Origin: Nocardioides ginsengisegetis
Lineage (GTDB): Bacteria > Actinomycetota > Actinomycetes > Propionibacteriales > Nocardioidaceae
Direction of reading: 5' to 3'
Assembly (NCBI RefSeq): GCF_014138045.1
Contig: NZ_JACGXA010000001.1
Coordinates: 1-64,000, forward strand
DNA: 64,000 nucleotides
Below, in pieces: positions 46,248 through 55,173 of this stretch. Made by a program: the position numbers and the translations under genes. The number at the start of each line of letters is the position of its first letter. Position 1 is the first letter of the stretch. The notes under the pieces were generated by a model. It worked only from the letters and a program-made list of their open reading frames with translations, was not told the origin of the DNA and made no database searches.

Positions 46248-48308
46248 ATGACTTCCCCCCTTCGCAGCCGCCTGAGCGTGCTCGCAGTCGGGTCGCTGGT
46301 CATCGCCGGCGTCACCGTCCCCGCCTTCGCGGACGGTGACCCCCAGCCCACGTCCACCATCACCGGCCACGCCGACTGGGTCGAGCAGGCCTACGAGGCG
46401 AGCAGTGGCGGCGCCGACCTCGACCCCCAGCAGTCGGAGGTCGACGGGCCGCAGCGCACGCCGTTCGGCACGGGCAGCCACCAGATCGAGATCGGGCAGT
46501 CCACGGTGCAGACGGAGCTCTACCGGACCCCGAAGTACGACGGGACCGCCCTCTCCGAGCTGACCCGCCTGGAGTACTCGACGTACGCCAAGCGCACCTC
46601 CGGCACCGGCGACCTCCGGCAGCCGACGTACCTGCGGCTCAACGTCGACACCAACGGCGACAACGAGCGTGACCACAGCCTGTACTTCTTCCCGGCCAAC
46701 AACGTCGACCGCGCCGGGCACCCGGTCGCCAACGGCCAGTGGCAGGACTGGGACGTCGACAGCGGCAAGATCAGCGTCGACGGCGACGGCGGTCCGGGCG
46801 CGACGACGACGCTCGCCCAGTACGCCAGCGACAACCCCGGCGCCAAGCTCGTGAACAACGACGCGGGCAAGCCCGACGGCGGTGCCCTCGCGCTCGTCAC
46901 CGGCGGCAACGACGCCGGCAACGCCGACCCGCAGAACAACGGCCGCTACGACGTCGACCGGGTCATCGTGGGCCAGGCCGGCGTGGACACGCTGTTCGAC
47001 TTCGGTCCGGACAGCGAGACCAGCGGTGCGACGAGCCAGCAGACGGTCGAGCCCGGGCACGCCCAGGGCTGGGCGTCGCAGGCCTACGACAACGTCAACT
47101 ACCTGACCTCCGACCAGCAGTTCGTCGAGGGTCCCGGCAACCCGCCGTCCGGTGGGGGCAGCCTGCGGATGACGCTGTCCAACGACACCAACCCCGACCG
47201 CGTGGAGCTCTTCCGCACCGCGCAGTACGACGGCACCCGGCTGCGCGACCTGCGCACGCTCGACTTCGGCACCTACCAGCGGCCCAACAGCGGCAACGCG
47301 ACCCCGCAGCAGCCGGTCTACGCCCGCCTGAGCCTCGACGACGACGGCGACGGCCAGCGCGACACCAGCCTGTTCTACTACCCGGCCAACAACGGTGCGG
47401 TGCAGCAGAACGCGTGGCAGAAGTGGCACGCGGCCGAGGGTGTCTGGGGCGTCAACGGCGACCCGGGCCCGCAGCAGAGCGTGACGCTGGACGACTACCT
47501 CGTCGCCCACCCGGACGCGACGATCGTCAACAACACCCCCGATGGCAACGCCGACGGCGGTGGCCTGTCGTTCCTCGTGGGTGGCAGCGGCACCGACACC
47601 CAGATGAACGGCCAGTACTTCCTCGACGACATCACCGTCGGCAAGGTCGACGCGGCCACCGGCCACACGAAGGCCAGTGACGAGTTCGACCTCGAGCCCA
47701 CCGCGCCGGCGGTCTCGGTCGGCAACGCCCGGGTCTCCGAGGGCAACAGCGGCGCGACGCTGAAGTTCCCGGTGACGCTGGACAGCACGTCCGGCAAGGA
47801 CGTCACGGTCACCTACGGGACCGCTGACGGCACCGCCAAGGCCGGCAAGGACTACACCGCCACGAGCGGCGAGGTCACCATCCCGGCCGGCCAGAAGACG
47901 GCCACGATCAGCGTGCCGGTCATCTCGGACAAGGTCCGCGAGGACGACGAGTCGCTGTCCCTGACGCTCGGCTCGCCGGGCTTCGGCACCATCGCCGACG
48001 GCACCGCGCGCGGCACCATCGTCAACGACGACACCCGCGTGGGCCTCAAGGCGCTGCCGGCCAGCGACGGCCGCGTCCGCGCCAAGGTCGACACCCTGCC
48101 CGCGGCGCCGCACGCCGGCGTCAAGGTCTTCCGCGTCGTCGACGGCAAGGCCGTCCAGGTGTTCTCGGGTGAGCTCAACAGCCTGGGTCGCCTCAACACG
48201 GTGCTCGACAAGCAGTACAAGCCGGGCACCAAGGTCACGCTGTACTCCTTGGTCGTGACCGACAACGGCACCTACAAGTCCAAGCGGGTCACGGTCGTCA
48301 CCGGCTGA
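46248..48308 (+). CDS. secreted Calx-beta domain protein with duplicated N-terminal module
   Basis: The 686-residue protein has a signal peptide (cleavage near AFA, residue 26) and two similar modules of about 180 residues (about 35-220 and 225-430). Each has a WVEQAYE/WASQAYD start, an ELYRTPKYDGT/ELFRTAQYDGT strand and a RLNVDTNGDNE/RLSLDDDGDGQ loop that looks calcium-binding. A Calx-beta domain (about 480-585) and a beta C-terminal domain follow. It is likely an extracellular adhesive or structural protein. A GGAG site precedes the ATG. Confidence 0.8.
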   Translation: MTSPLRSRLSVLAVGSLVIAGVTVPAFADGDPQPTSTITGHADWVEQAYEASSGGADLDPQQSEVDGPQRTPFGTGSHQIEIGQSTVQTELYRTPKYDGTALSELTRLEYSTYAKRTSGTGDLRQPTYLRLNVDTNGDNERDHSLYFFPANNVDRAGHPVANGQWQDWDVDSGKISVDGDGGPGATTTLAQYASDNPGAKLVNNDAGKPDGGALALVTGGNDAGNADPQNNGRYDVDRVIVGQAGVDTLFDFGPDSETSGATSQQTVEPGHAQGWASQAYDNVNYLTSDQQFVEGPGNPPSGGGSLRMTLSNDTNPDRVELFRTAQYDGTRLRDLRTLDFGTYQRPNSGNATPQQPVYARLSLDDDGDGQRDTSLFYYPANNGAVQQNAWQKWHAAEGVWGVNGDPGPQQSVTLDDYLVAHPDATIVNNTPDGNADGGGLSFLVGGSGTDTQMNGQYFLDDITVGKVDAATGHTKASDEFDLEPTAPAVSVGNARVSEGNSGATLKFPVTLDSTSGKDVTVTYGTADGTAKAGKDYTATSGEVTIPAGQKTATISVPVISDKVREDDESLSLTLGSPGFGTIADGTARGTIVNDDTRVGLKALPASDGRVRAKVDTLPAAPHAGVKVFRVVDGKAVQVFSGELNSLGRLNTVLDKQYKPGTKVTLYSLVVTDNGTYKSKRVTVVTG

Positions 48309-48325
48309 CGACTCCGCAGGACACC

Positions 48326-48359
48326 CGCGAGGGGCGAGCCGTCCGGCTCGCCCCTCGCG
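48326..48359. terminator. 15-bp bidirectional terminator hairpin
   Basis: CGCGAGGGGCGAGCC, loop GTCC, then the exact complement, between the convergent Calx-beta gene and the zinc-ribbon membrane protein gene. Confidence 0.8.
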
Positions 48360-48373
48360 CTGTCACCGGGCTG

Positions 48374-50785
48374 TCACCGGAGCCGGGCGAGGTACGCCGT
48401 GGCCTGGCGGAGGTCGTGCAGGCGGCTCTCCCACGTCACCCCGACGACGGTCAGCAGGGTCCCCGCCAGCCCGATCAGCACCCACTGCGGCGTGTTCCCG
48501 GTGTACGGCGCCACCTCGCGCAGGGCGAGCAGCCCGCCGACCAGTCCGCCGACCACCAGCGGCGAGCCCCACCGCAGCCGCACCCCGATGAGGACCAGCG
48601 CGAGGCAGCCCAGCCCGAGCAGGACCGCCCGCCACGAGATCGGGTCACCCGTCACCAGCCACAGCAGCGACGGCGTGGTGGCGAGCACCAGGCCGGGCGC
48701 CAGGGCGGTGGCCGTGCTGCTGTCGGGCAGTCGGCGCAGCCGCCACAGGCCGACCAGCACGAGTGCGACGGCGCTCGGCAGGGTGTAGGCCTCGGGGGCC
48801 GTGACGCCGAGGTCGGCCAGCCGCACCCACGTGGCGGCGGCGAGCAGCAGGCCGCCGAGCCACGCCACCGGACGGCGCGACGGGTGCACCAGCGCGGTCG
48901 CGGTGACCAGGGCGCCGGCGAGCGTGAGGTGCAGCGCGAGCGAGGTGTTGGGTCGGCTGGCCGCCTCGATCGCGGGCGGCGCGACGAGCAGCACGGCCAG
49001 GGTGGCGGCTGCCTCGATCTCGACCCGGGGCAGGGCGATCGCGAGCAGCCCGACGACCACGAGGACCGGCGCGGCGCGGTAGGCGGTGTCCACCGAGACC
49101 GCCTCGGCCAGCGACCAGGCCAGCCCGGCCAGCGACAGCGGCAGGACGGCACCGGCCGCGGTCTCGCCGCCGGGGAAGGCGCCGCGCAGCAGGCACCAGG
49201 CGGCCCCGGCCACGACCACCGCCGTGGCGGCCGCGGTGAGGCCGGCGCTCGGCAGTGCGGCACCCACGCCGAGCAGGGCCACCAGCCCACCGACGGCCGT
49301 CTGCTGCGCGCCCCGGCCACCCGCCCGGCGTACGCCGTCGGCGACGAGGACGAGCCCGACGGCCGAGAGGCAGGCGACGACCGTCCAGAGCGGGACCGCG
49401 AAGAGCGCGAGGGTCGTGGTGGCGGCGAGCGCGACGACGGGGACGGCGGCCAGGCCCACCGTCCGGCGCTGCCGGGGCTCGGCCGTCGCCGCGACGGCCA
49501 CCACCAGCCCGAGGACCAGCGGGACGAGCAGCAACCGGTGCGTCTCCGGTGTCGCGGCGACCAGCCGGACGCCCGCGGTGCGGGTGAAGGCGTCACCCGC
49601 GGACACCACGTTGTCCGCCGCGAACGCGACGAGCTCGAGGGCACCCGCGAGAACGCCGAGGGCGGCGAGGGCCAGCGGGGCCAGCGGCACGGCCAGCCGC
49701 TCACGCCGTACGACGGCCGCGACCCCCGACCACACGAGCACGGCGACCAGGCAGGTCAGGGCCATCCGCGTCATGCCCTCGGCGAGCGTCGGCAGGGCCA
49801 CGACGGTGCTGGCGAGCACCGCGGCGACGGCCGCCGCCGCGTTGGCGACCACCCGGCTCGGTCGGAAGGCGAGAGGGAGCAGGGCGAGCAGCGCCGCGGA
49901 CACGAGGCCGCCGGCGTGCCCGTCGAGCCACAGCGCGCGCACGGACGCGTGGTCGCTGGCGTCGGAGAGCCCGGACAGGGCGAGCCCGGTCCACCACGTG
50001 CCGGCGACCGCGACCGAGGCGACGGAGAGCGCCGCGGCCCCGACGCGGCGGCCGAGCACCGCCAGGGTGGTGGCCGCGAGGGTCACCACGACGGCGACGA
50101 CGTGGTCGTGCACGGTCGAGCCCAGGGCACCGACACCGGCCACGGACAGCCCGAACGCCGCGACGATCTGCGTCGCGACGAGACCGGCGCGGTCGACGAC
50201 CACCATCGCCAGCGCGCTCGCACCCAGCACCAGACCGACGGCCAGCGTCAGGCCGTGCACATCGAGGTCGCCGAGCCAGCCGGCGTTGTCGGCGCCGACC
50301 ACGTCGAGGGCCAGCAGGCCGAACGCCACGACGGTCAGCGCCTCACCGGCCACCCGCAGGTCGCGCCGGGCGAGGCGGTTGCCGAGTACGCCGCTGAGGA
50401 GGGTCAGGGCGACGAGGATCGTCGTACGCCCACCGACACCGAGCCACGACCACGCGACCGCGAGGAACGTGATGGCGGCCACCAGCAGGCACAGCGCGCC
50501 GAGGCTCAGCAGGATCCGGGGCACCGACGCGCCCGTGAGCCCGCGGCGGCGGGCCGCGGGCGGCGCGTCCTCGGGCAGGGGAACGGGGGTGACGGCGAGG
50601 GCCGGGGCCAGGTCGATCGTGGCGCGCAGGTCGGCGAGCAGCTGGTCGGCCGAGGTGAGCGTGGCGAAGAGTTGGCTCGCGAGCGGGTGGCGGAGCGGCA
50701 GCCGGCACTGCGGGCAGGCGTCGGGGTCGACGGGCAGCAGGAAGCCACAGTCCGGGCAGCGGGTGGGGTCGGCGTAGCGAGGCAT
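48374..50785 (-). CDS. multi-span membrane protein with N-terminal zinc ribbon
   Basis: The 803-residue protein begins with a four-cysteine zinc ribbon (C10, C13, C24, C27: CPDCG... CPQC), a short linker, then more than 20 hydrophobic segments rich in alanine, valine and leucine. This matches the SCO7613-C-terminal type large actinobacterial membrane proteins of unknown function. It could be a polymer or lipid transporter or a sensor; no transporter signature is seen. ATG at 50785 gives the zinc ribbon right at the N-terminus. Confidence 0.75.
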   Translation of the reverse strand: MPRYADPTRCPDCGFLLPVDPDACPQCRLPLRHPLASQLFATLTSADQLLADLRATIDLAPALAVTPVPLPEDAPPAARRRGLTGASVPRILLSLGALCLLVAAITFLAVAWSWLGVGGRTTILVALTLLSGVLGNRLARRDLRVAGEALTVVAFGLLALDVVGADNAGWLGDLDVHGLTLAVGLVLGASALAMVVVDRAGLVATQIVAAFGLSVAGVGALGSTVHDHVVAVVVTLAATTLAVLGRRVGAAALSVASVAVAGTWWTGLALSGLSDASDHASVRALWLDGHAGGLVSAALLALLPLAFRPSRVVANAAAAVAAVLASTVVALPTLAEGMTRMALTCLVAVLVWSGVAAVVRRERLAVPLAPLALAALGVLAGALELVAFAADNVVSAGDAFTRTAGVRLVAATPETHRLLLVPLVLGLVVAVAATAEPRQRRTVGLAAVPVVALAATTTLALFAVPLWTVVACLSAVGLVLVADGVRRAGGRGAQQTAVGGLVALLGVGAALPSAGLTAAATAVVVAGAAWCLLRGAFPGGETAAGAVLPLSLAGLAWSLAEAVSVDTAYRAAPVLVVVGLLAIALPRVEIEAAATLAVLLVAPPAIEAASRPNTSLALHLTLAGALVTATALVHPSRRPVAWLGGLLLAAATWVRLADLGVTAPEAYTLPSAVALVLVGLWRLRRLPDSSTATALAPGLVLATTPSLLWLVTGDPISWRAVLLGLGCLALVLIGVRLRWGSPLVVGGLVGGLLALREVAPYTGNTPQWVLIGLAGTLLTVVGVTWESRLHDLRQATAYLARLR

Positions 50786-50862
50786 GCGCTCATTGGGCCC
50801 GACGGAGGCCCTGCGGGGGAGCGAAACCGTGCTCAGGTCCAGATGAGTACGTCGACTCAGCC

Positions 50863-51135
50863 TGTCGCCCGCTTCGCGGGCGGGTTGCCGCTGCGCGGGG
50901 CTGCCTTCCCGGGACAGTCTCGGCGCGGGGTGGGGTGGGGCCGGACGGTCGCTCCCACGTCGACGATGCGAGTCCCTATGCTCGCCGCGTCGCTCGCCAC
51001 GGCGTGGGTTTCCTGCCGGGCCGCCGCTGGGCGGCGCCGCGCCTCCCTTTGACGGGACCTCGCATCGTCGCCGCGTGCGCGCCCGCCCGTCCCCACGGCT
51101 CGCCGCCCGGCTCCCGGGCGGGCGGGGGTCAAGGG
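50863..51135 (+). repeat. structured non-coding element, left copy
   Basis: Starts with hairpin CGCCCGC-TTC-GCGGGCG. A long stem follows, CGACGATGCGAG-TCCC (50961-50976) with GGGA-C-CTCGCATCGTCG (51054-51070). It encloses a GCCGCC-GCTG-GGCGGC hairpin. A GCCCGCCCG/CGGGCGGGC stem (51081-51089, 51115-51123) and GTCAAGGG end the unit. About 52 terminal bases are nearly identical, in inverted orientation, to the copy at 51421-51472. Confidence 0.7.
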
Positions 51136-51204
51136 TCGCCCAGTGACCCGTTCCGCGCTGACGCGGAATGTCCCCTGTCCTGCGGCAGTGCAACCTGAGT
51201 GGTC

Positions 51205-51472
51205 AACCGACCTTGTTCCCCGCCCGCCCGAGAGCCCGGGGACGGCCCGGGGACGGCGGGGTGAGCACGCGGGCCCCTCGCGAGGTCCCGTAAAAGGTCG
51301 GCGTGGCGCCGCCGACGGCGAACACGGAAGGGAAACCGCCTGTAGCGGCGACACGGCGACCCCAGGGACTCGCGAGGGGACCGTGGGAGCGCCCCGTCGG
51401 CCCCACCCCGAAGCCCGACCTCCCGGGGAGGCTGCCCCGCGCAGCGGCAACCCGCCCGCGAAGCGGGCGACA
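51205..51472 (-). repeat. structured non-coding element, right copy (inverted)
   Basis: Read on the minus strand it repeats the left copy: the same terminal 50 bases, GGGTGGGGCC, GCGCTCCCAC, GAGTCCCT, ACGGGACCTCGC and CGGGCGGGCGGGG in the same order. Its long stem is CCCCTCGCGAG-TCCC paired with GGGA-C-CTCGCGAGGGG (plus-strand 51274-51289 and 51365-51379). The distal half of that stem differs from the left copy, but the pairing is kept. Confidence 0.7.
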
Positions 51473-51510
51473 GCGGGCGACAGCGGGCGACAGCGGGCGA
51501 CAGCGGGCGA
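51463..51510. repeat. tandem repeat, five copies of GCGGGCGA at 10-bp spacing
   Basis: GCGGGCGA recurs at 51463, 51473, 51483, 51493 and 51503, separated by CA. The first copy is the end of the right structured element, so the array looks like slippage growth from the element edge. Confidence 0.85.
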
Positions 51511-51517
51511 AATGCCA

Positions 51518-51548
51518 ACGAGGGGCGGACCCCTGGTCCGCCCCTCGT
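51518..51548 (-). terminator. 14-bp terminator hairpin of the MHS gene
   Basis: ACGAGGGGCGGACC, loop CCT, then the exact complement, 23 bases downstream of the stop of the MHS transporter gene on the minus strand. Confidence 0.75.
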
Positions 51549-51570
51549 GATGTCCGGCCGTGCCGCTGCT

Positions 51571-52914
51571 TCAGGCGGCGACCGTCTCCCGGTGCCGCGG
51601 TGCGGTCGCCGAGTTCGGCTCGGCCGCCTCGTCGACCTGCAGGTCCCGACCGAGTGTCTCGGGCAGGAACCGCGCGCACACCAGGCTGACGAGCGCCACG
51701 CCGACGTTGTACGTCGCCACCAGCCAGAGATCTCCACCCCCGCGGGAGACCAGCCAGGCGGCGATGAGCGGCGTGAAGCCCGAGGCGACGATGCCGGACA
51801 TCTGGTAGAGCGTGCTGAGCGCCGTGTAGCGGTAGCGCGTGTCGAACAGCTCGCTCCAGAACGCGGCCAGGGGGCCGTAGACGACGCCGTAGATGACGCC
51901 CAGCCCGCCGATGAAGGTCGCGGCCACTGCCCAGGTCTGGCCGGTCTGCACGAGCCAGGCGGCGGGGAACGCGAAGAGCAGCGCGACCACGGTGCCCGCG
52001 TTGTAGATCGTCTTGCGGCCGAACCGGTCGCTCAACCGGCCGGACACGACCACGAGCCCGACGCCGAGGGCGGCGCCGGCCATGATCGAGTAGAGGACGG
52101 TCTGCTTGGAGACGCCGACGGTGGTCACGGCGTAGGCCAGCAGGTAGACCGAGAAGAAGTTGAAGGTGAAGCCCTCGATGAAGCGGGTGCCCATGCCGAG
52201 CAGCAGCCGGCGGGGCTGGCGGCGGAGCAGCTGGCCGACGGGCATCGCCGAGACCTGCTTCTCCTCCTGCACCTGCGCGAAGGCCGGCGTCTCCATGACG
52301 CTCATCCGGATCCAGGCGCCGATCGCGAGCAGGACCACGCTGACCAGGAAGCAGGCGCGCCAGCCCCAGGCCAGGAACGCGTCGTCGGGCAGGCGGCTCG
52401 CCAGGGCGAACGCGCCCGAGGCGAGGAAGAGCCCGCCGGGCACGCCGATGTGGGCGAAGCTGCCGAAGAAGCCGCGACGGCCCTGGGGGGCGAACTCGAC
52501 AGCGAGCAGCACGGCGCCGCCGTACTCGCCGCCCACGCCGATGCCCTGGAGCACCCGCAGCACGATGAGGAGGACCGGTGCCCACACGCCGATCCGGTCG
52601 TACGACGGGAGCAGGCCGATCGCGGCGGTGCCGAGGCCCATGATCGCCAGCGTCCAGATCAGCATCTTCTTGCGGCCGATCCGGTCCCCGAAGTGGCCGA
52701 AGAGGAAGCCGCCGATGGGTCGGGCGATGAAGCCCACCGCGAAGGTGCCGAACGCCGCGAACTGGGCGGCCGGGCCGTCGAGGCCGTTGAAGAAGAGCTT
52801 GCCGAAGACGAGGCCGGCGGCCGTGCCGTAGAGGAAGAAGTCGTACCACTCGATGGTCGCGCCGACCGCTGAGGCCAGAGCGACCTTTCGGGGTGAGGCC
52901 GGTCCGGTTGCCAT
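51571..52914 (-). CDS. MFS transporter, metabolite:proton symporter (MHS) family
   Basis: The 447-residue protein starts SAVGATIEWYDFFLYGTAAGLVFGKLFF, the MHS signature, and has FGHFGDRIGRKKMLI, RVLQGIGVGGEYGGAVLL and 12 predicted segments. MHS members (ProP, ShiA, KgtP, MhpT-like) import carboxylates, betaine or aromatic acids with protons. The substrate cannot be read from sequence. ATG at 52914 has an AGGAG site. An 8-bp inverted repeat AGTAGTAA/TTACTACT flanks its AT-rich promoter. Confidence 0.92.
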   Translation of the reverse strand: MATGPASPRKVALASAVGATIEWYDFFLYGTAAGLVFGKLFFNGLDGPAAQFAAFGTFAVGFIARPIGGFLFGHFGDRIGRKKMLIWTLAIMGLGTAAIGLLPSYDRIGVWAPVLLIVLRVLQGIGVGGEYGGAVLLAVEFAPQGRRGFFGSFAHIGVPGGLFLASGAFALASRLPDDAFLAWGWRACFLVSVVLLAIGAWIRMSVMETPAFAQVQEEKQVSAMPVGQLLRRQPRRLLLGMGTRFIEGFTFNFFSVYLLAYAVTTVGVSKQTVLYSIMAGAALGVGLVVVSGRLSDRFGRKTIYNAGTVVALLFAFPAAWLVQTGQTWAVAATFIGGLGVIYGVVYGPLAAFWSELFDTRYRYTALSTLYQMSGIVASGFTPLIAAWLVSRGGGDLWLVATYNVGVALVSLVCARFLPETLGRDLQVDEAAEPNSATAPRHRETVAA

Positions 52915-52938
52915 GCGTGAGCTCCTGTCGTACGGGGC

Positions 52939-52978
52939 AGTAGTAAACAAAACAACCGAAGTCGATCACATTACTACT
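52939..52978. promoter_or_regulatory. inverted repeat in the MHS gene promoter
   Basis: AGTAGTAA (52939-52946) and TTACTACT (52971-52978) flank a 24-base AT-rich stretch, by far the most AT-rich segment nearby. It could be two half-sites of one regulator across the promoter. Confidence 0.45.
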
Positions 52979-53036
52979 TATTCACACAAGGAAAGTCCGA
53001 CGTGGGGTGCGCCACGCCCCACGGGCAACGGAGGGA

Positions 53037-55037
53037 TCAGTGCCGGGCCACGACCTCGACGCCGACGTAGTTCCACTGGTCGGCGGTGGGTGCGGTGTCG
53101 CGGATCGTGACGAGACGGTGTGCCGTCGTGGGGCGCTTGAGCGCCTGCACCCAGAACGTGTCGCCCGCGGCCGTGTCCAGCCACTGCCGGCGCACGACCT
53201 GGTTCGACACCGGGGTTCGCGCGACGGCGGCGTCCCAGTCGTTGCCCGCGGCGAAGACGAGCGATCCCTCCTGGACGGCGGGGACGTAGAAGTCCGGTGC
53301 CCCGCTGGGCGCACCGGCCGCTGCGGCGACGCCGACCCGGGCGCCGTTGCGCACCGAGACGACGCTGAGCATCCCGTCGTAGCCGGGCGACGCCGGGGTT
53401 GCCGTGACCGTCCGCGAGCTGACCCGCGCGGTCGTCCGGGCCGCCCAGATCTCTGAGACGCCGGACTGCGAGCTGCTCCGCTTGACGAGGTGCCAGGTCA
53501 GGCCGGCCCCCGACACCTGCGCCGACTGGCCGTCTGCGCCCGCGGGACCGTCGTACGAGACGAGGGCGAGCAGCACCTCGCGCCGGTAGGAGGTGGACAG
53601 CTTCGGCGTGGTCAGGCTGTCGGAGCCGCGGGCGACGACGGACGCGTCGATGCTGAGCGGCTTCGGCGGGGTGGTGGGCACGACGTCGACCCGGATGGTC
53701 CTCGTCGTGGCGTTGCCCCGGGTGTCGACGGCCCGGGCGCCGAGGTGGTGCGTCCCGGGGGTCGTCTCGCGGCTGTTCCAGATGACCGTGTACGGCGGTG
53801 CGGTGCGGGCCGCCTTGAGGGGCTTCCCGTCCAGCAGGAACTGCACGTGGTCGACCCCGCTCGCGTCGACCGCCCTGACCGCGACCGCGACGCGGCCGCC
53901 CACGGTGCTCCCCGCCTCGGGGTCGGTGAACGTGACCAGTGGACCCGCGTGGTCCGGGCCGCTGCTGTTGTCGACCGTGATCGCGCGCACCGGCGAGGTG
54001 CAGACGCGACCCGCGCCGGTGGTCACCCGAGCGGCGAGCCAGTGCTGGCCGTCGACGACCGTCCCCGAGGCCCAGTCCACGTCGTACGGCGCCCCCGCGG
54101 TCGTGGACCCGACCGGGGTGCCGTCGACGAGGTAGCGCACGCGCGCCGGGTTGCCCGCCGACGTCGTCGAGGTGAGCGCGACCGTGCCCGAGACCGTGTC
54201 GCCGCCCGCGGGTGACACCAGCTCGCTGGTGCAGGGCGTGGTGTCCGGCTCGGTGGTCGTCCCGACGGTGACCGTGCCCTGCGACAGGGTCACCAGCACG
54301 TCGGTCTCGTTGTTGCTCTCGTCGGACTCGACGAAGTCGTTGTTGGGGTCGGACATGGCGCGGAACCAGTACGTGCCGTCCGGGACGCCGTCCAGGGGCA
54401 CCGACTGGCCGGGGTCGCGGTAGTCGTACTCGTCGGCCCCGCCGACCGAGAGCCCCCGCAGCGTCGTCGGATCTGCGCAGGTGCCCCACCAGTCGTGCCC
54501 GACGCCGGCGTGCTCCATCGAGGTGTCGTAGATGTAGGAGTCGGAGATGCAGAAGCCGACCTTCGGCGACATGGTCACCGCCGCCCCGATGCCGCCGCCG
54601 GGCGCGACCTCGAAGAGGCCGAACGTCGCCAGCGGGAAGTGGAAGTGGCCGTGCTCGGCGTGGAAGGTGAACGCGTCGGCGATCCGGCGCTGGTCCACGA
54701 CCGTCCAGGTGTCCCCGGCGTCGTGGGTCATGAGCTGCTGGTGGCCGAGGTAGGTCCCGGCGGCCTCGGAGTAGGACGGCTCGATCCGCAACGGCCCCTC
54801 ACCCCGGTTGAAGACCAGGTGCGTGTAGCGGAACTCCCGCCCGTCCGGACCGTCGACGATGGAGAAGGAGTCGGTGGGGATGACCGTGGTCAGGTCGGGG
54901 AGATGGACGGTGCCGGCGGGTGCGGCGTCGGCAGGACCGCCGACGGTGGTGCTGGCGCAGGCGAGGGCGGCGGCCGTGAGGGCCGCGCAGCCCAGGGCTC
55001 CGAGACGGCGGGAGCGGCCGCCGGGTGCAGTCGTCAT
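53037..55037 (-). CDS. secreted lysyl oxidase-like protein with Ig-like domains
   Basis: The 666-residue precursor has a signal peptide (to about 39, ending ADAA). A lysyl-oxidase domain (about 42-250) carries the copper ligands in HAEHGHFHF (H126, H129, H131, H133) and a lysine in SPKVGFC (K159) that aligns in pattern with the lysine forming the LTQ cofactor in animal LOX. Two Ig-like Big_3/CARDB-type domains (about 268-470) and a beta-rich C-terminal domain (475-666) follow. It may oxidise lysines of surface proteins. ATG at 55037. Confidence 0.8.
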   Translation of the reverse strand: MTTAPGGRSRRLGALGCAALTAAALACASTTVGGPADAAPAGTVHLPDLTTVIPTDSFSIVDGPDGREFRYTHLVFNRGEGPLRIEPSYSEAAGTYLGHQQLMTHDAGDTWTVVDQRRIADAFTFHAEHGHFHFPLATFGLFEVAPGGGIGAAVTMSPKVGFCISDSYIYDTSMEHAGVGHDWWGTCADPTTLRGLSVGGADEYDYRDPGQSVPLDGVPDGTYWFRAMSDPNNDFVESDESNNETDVLVTLSQGTVTVGTTTEPDTTPCTSELVSPAGGDTVSGTVALTSTTSAGNPARVRYLVDGTPVGSTTAGAPYDVDWASGTVVDGQHWLAARVTTGAGRVCTSPVRAITVDNSSGPDHAGPLVTFTDPEAGSTVGGRVAVAVRAVDASGVDHVQFLLDGKPLKAARTAPPYTVIWNSRETTPGTHHLGARAVDTRGNATTRTIRVDVVPTTPPKPLSIDASVVARGSDSLTTPKLSTSYRREVLLALVSYDGPAGADGQSAQVSGAGLTWHLVKRSSSQSGVSEIWAARTTARVSSRTVTATPASPGYDGMLSVVSVRNGARVGVAAAAGAPSGAPDFYVPAVQEGSLVFAAGNDWDAAVARTPVSNQVVRRQWLDTAAGDTFWVQALKRPTTAHRLVTIRDTAPTADQWNYVGVEVVARH

Positions 55038-55173
55038 GACTCCCCATGCTGGCGGCCGCGGCAGCGGCTCGCAGCCGCTTGACCCGGCGTCCCCGATGTC
55101 GGGTACGGCGGTGGGACAGGGTGCGGGCGGTGACAGGTGTCGGTGTCGTGTCTGGTTCGGGAGTGGTGGTGCG

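Larger units (their letters stand above)
50786..51570. other. 785-bp gap with two inverted structured elements, no gene
   Basis: No credible coding sequence is seen on either strand. The region holds a head-to-head pair of about 270-bp related sequences (50863-51135 and 51205-51472), a central small hairpin TTCCGCG-CTGA-CGCGGAA (51151-51168), a 10-bp tandem repeat (51463-51510) and the terminator of the MHS gene (51518-51548). The right 80 bp upstream of 50785 should hold the promoter of the membrane protein gene. Confidence 0.75.

Noticed and set aside
51463..51510. Repeat array considered as CRISPR
   Set aside because: Units are 10 bp with 2-base separators; there are no spacers, no Cas genes and no leader.
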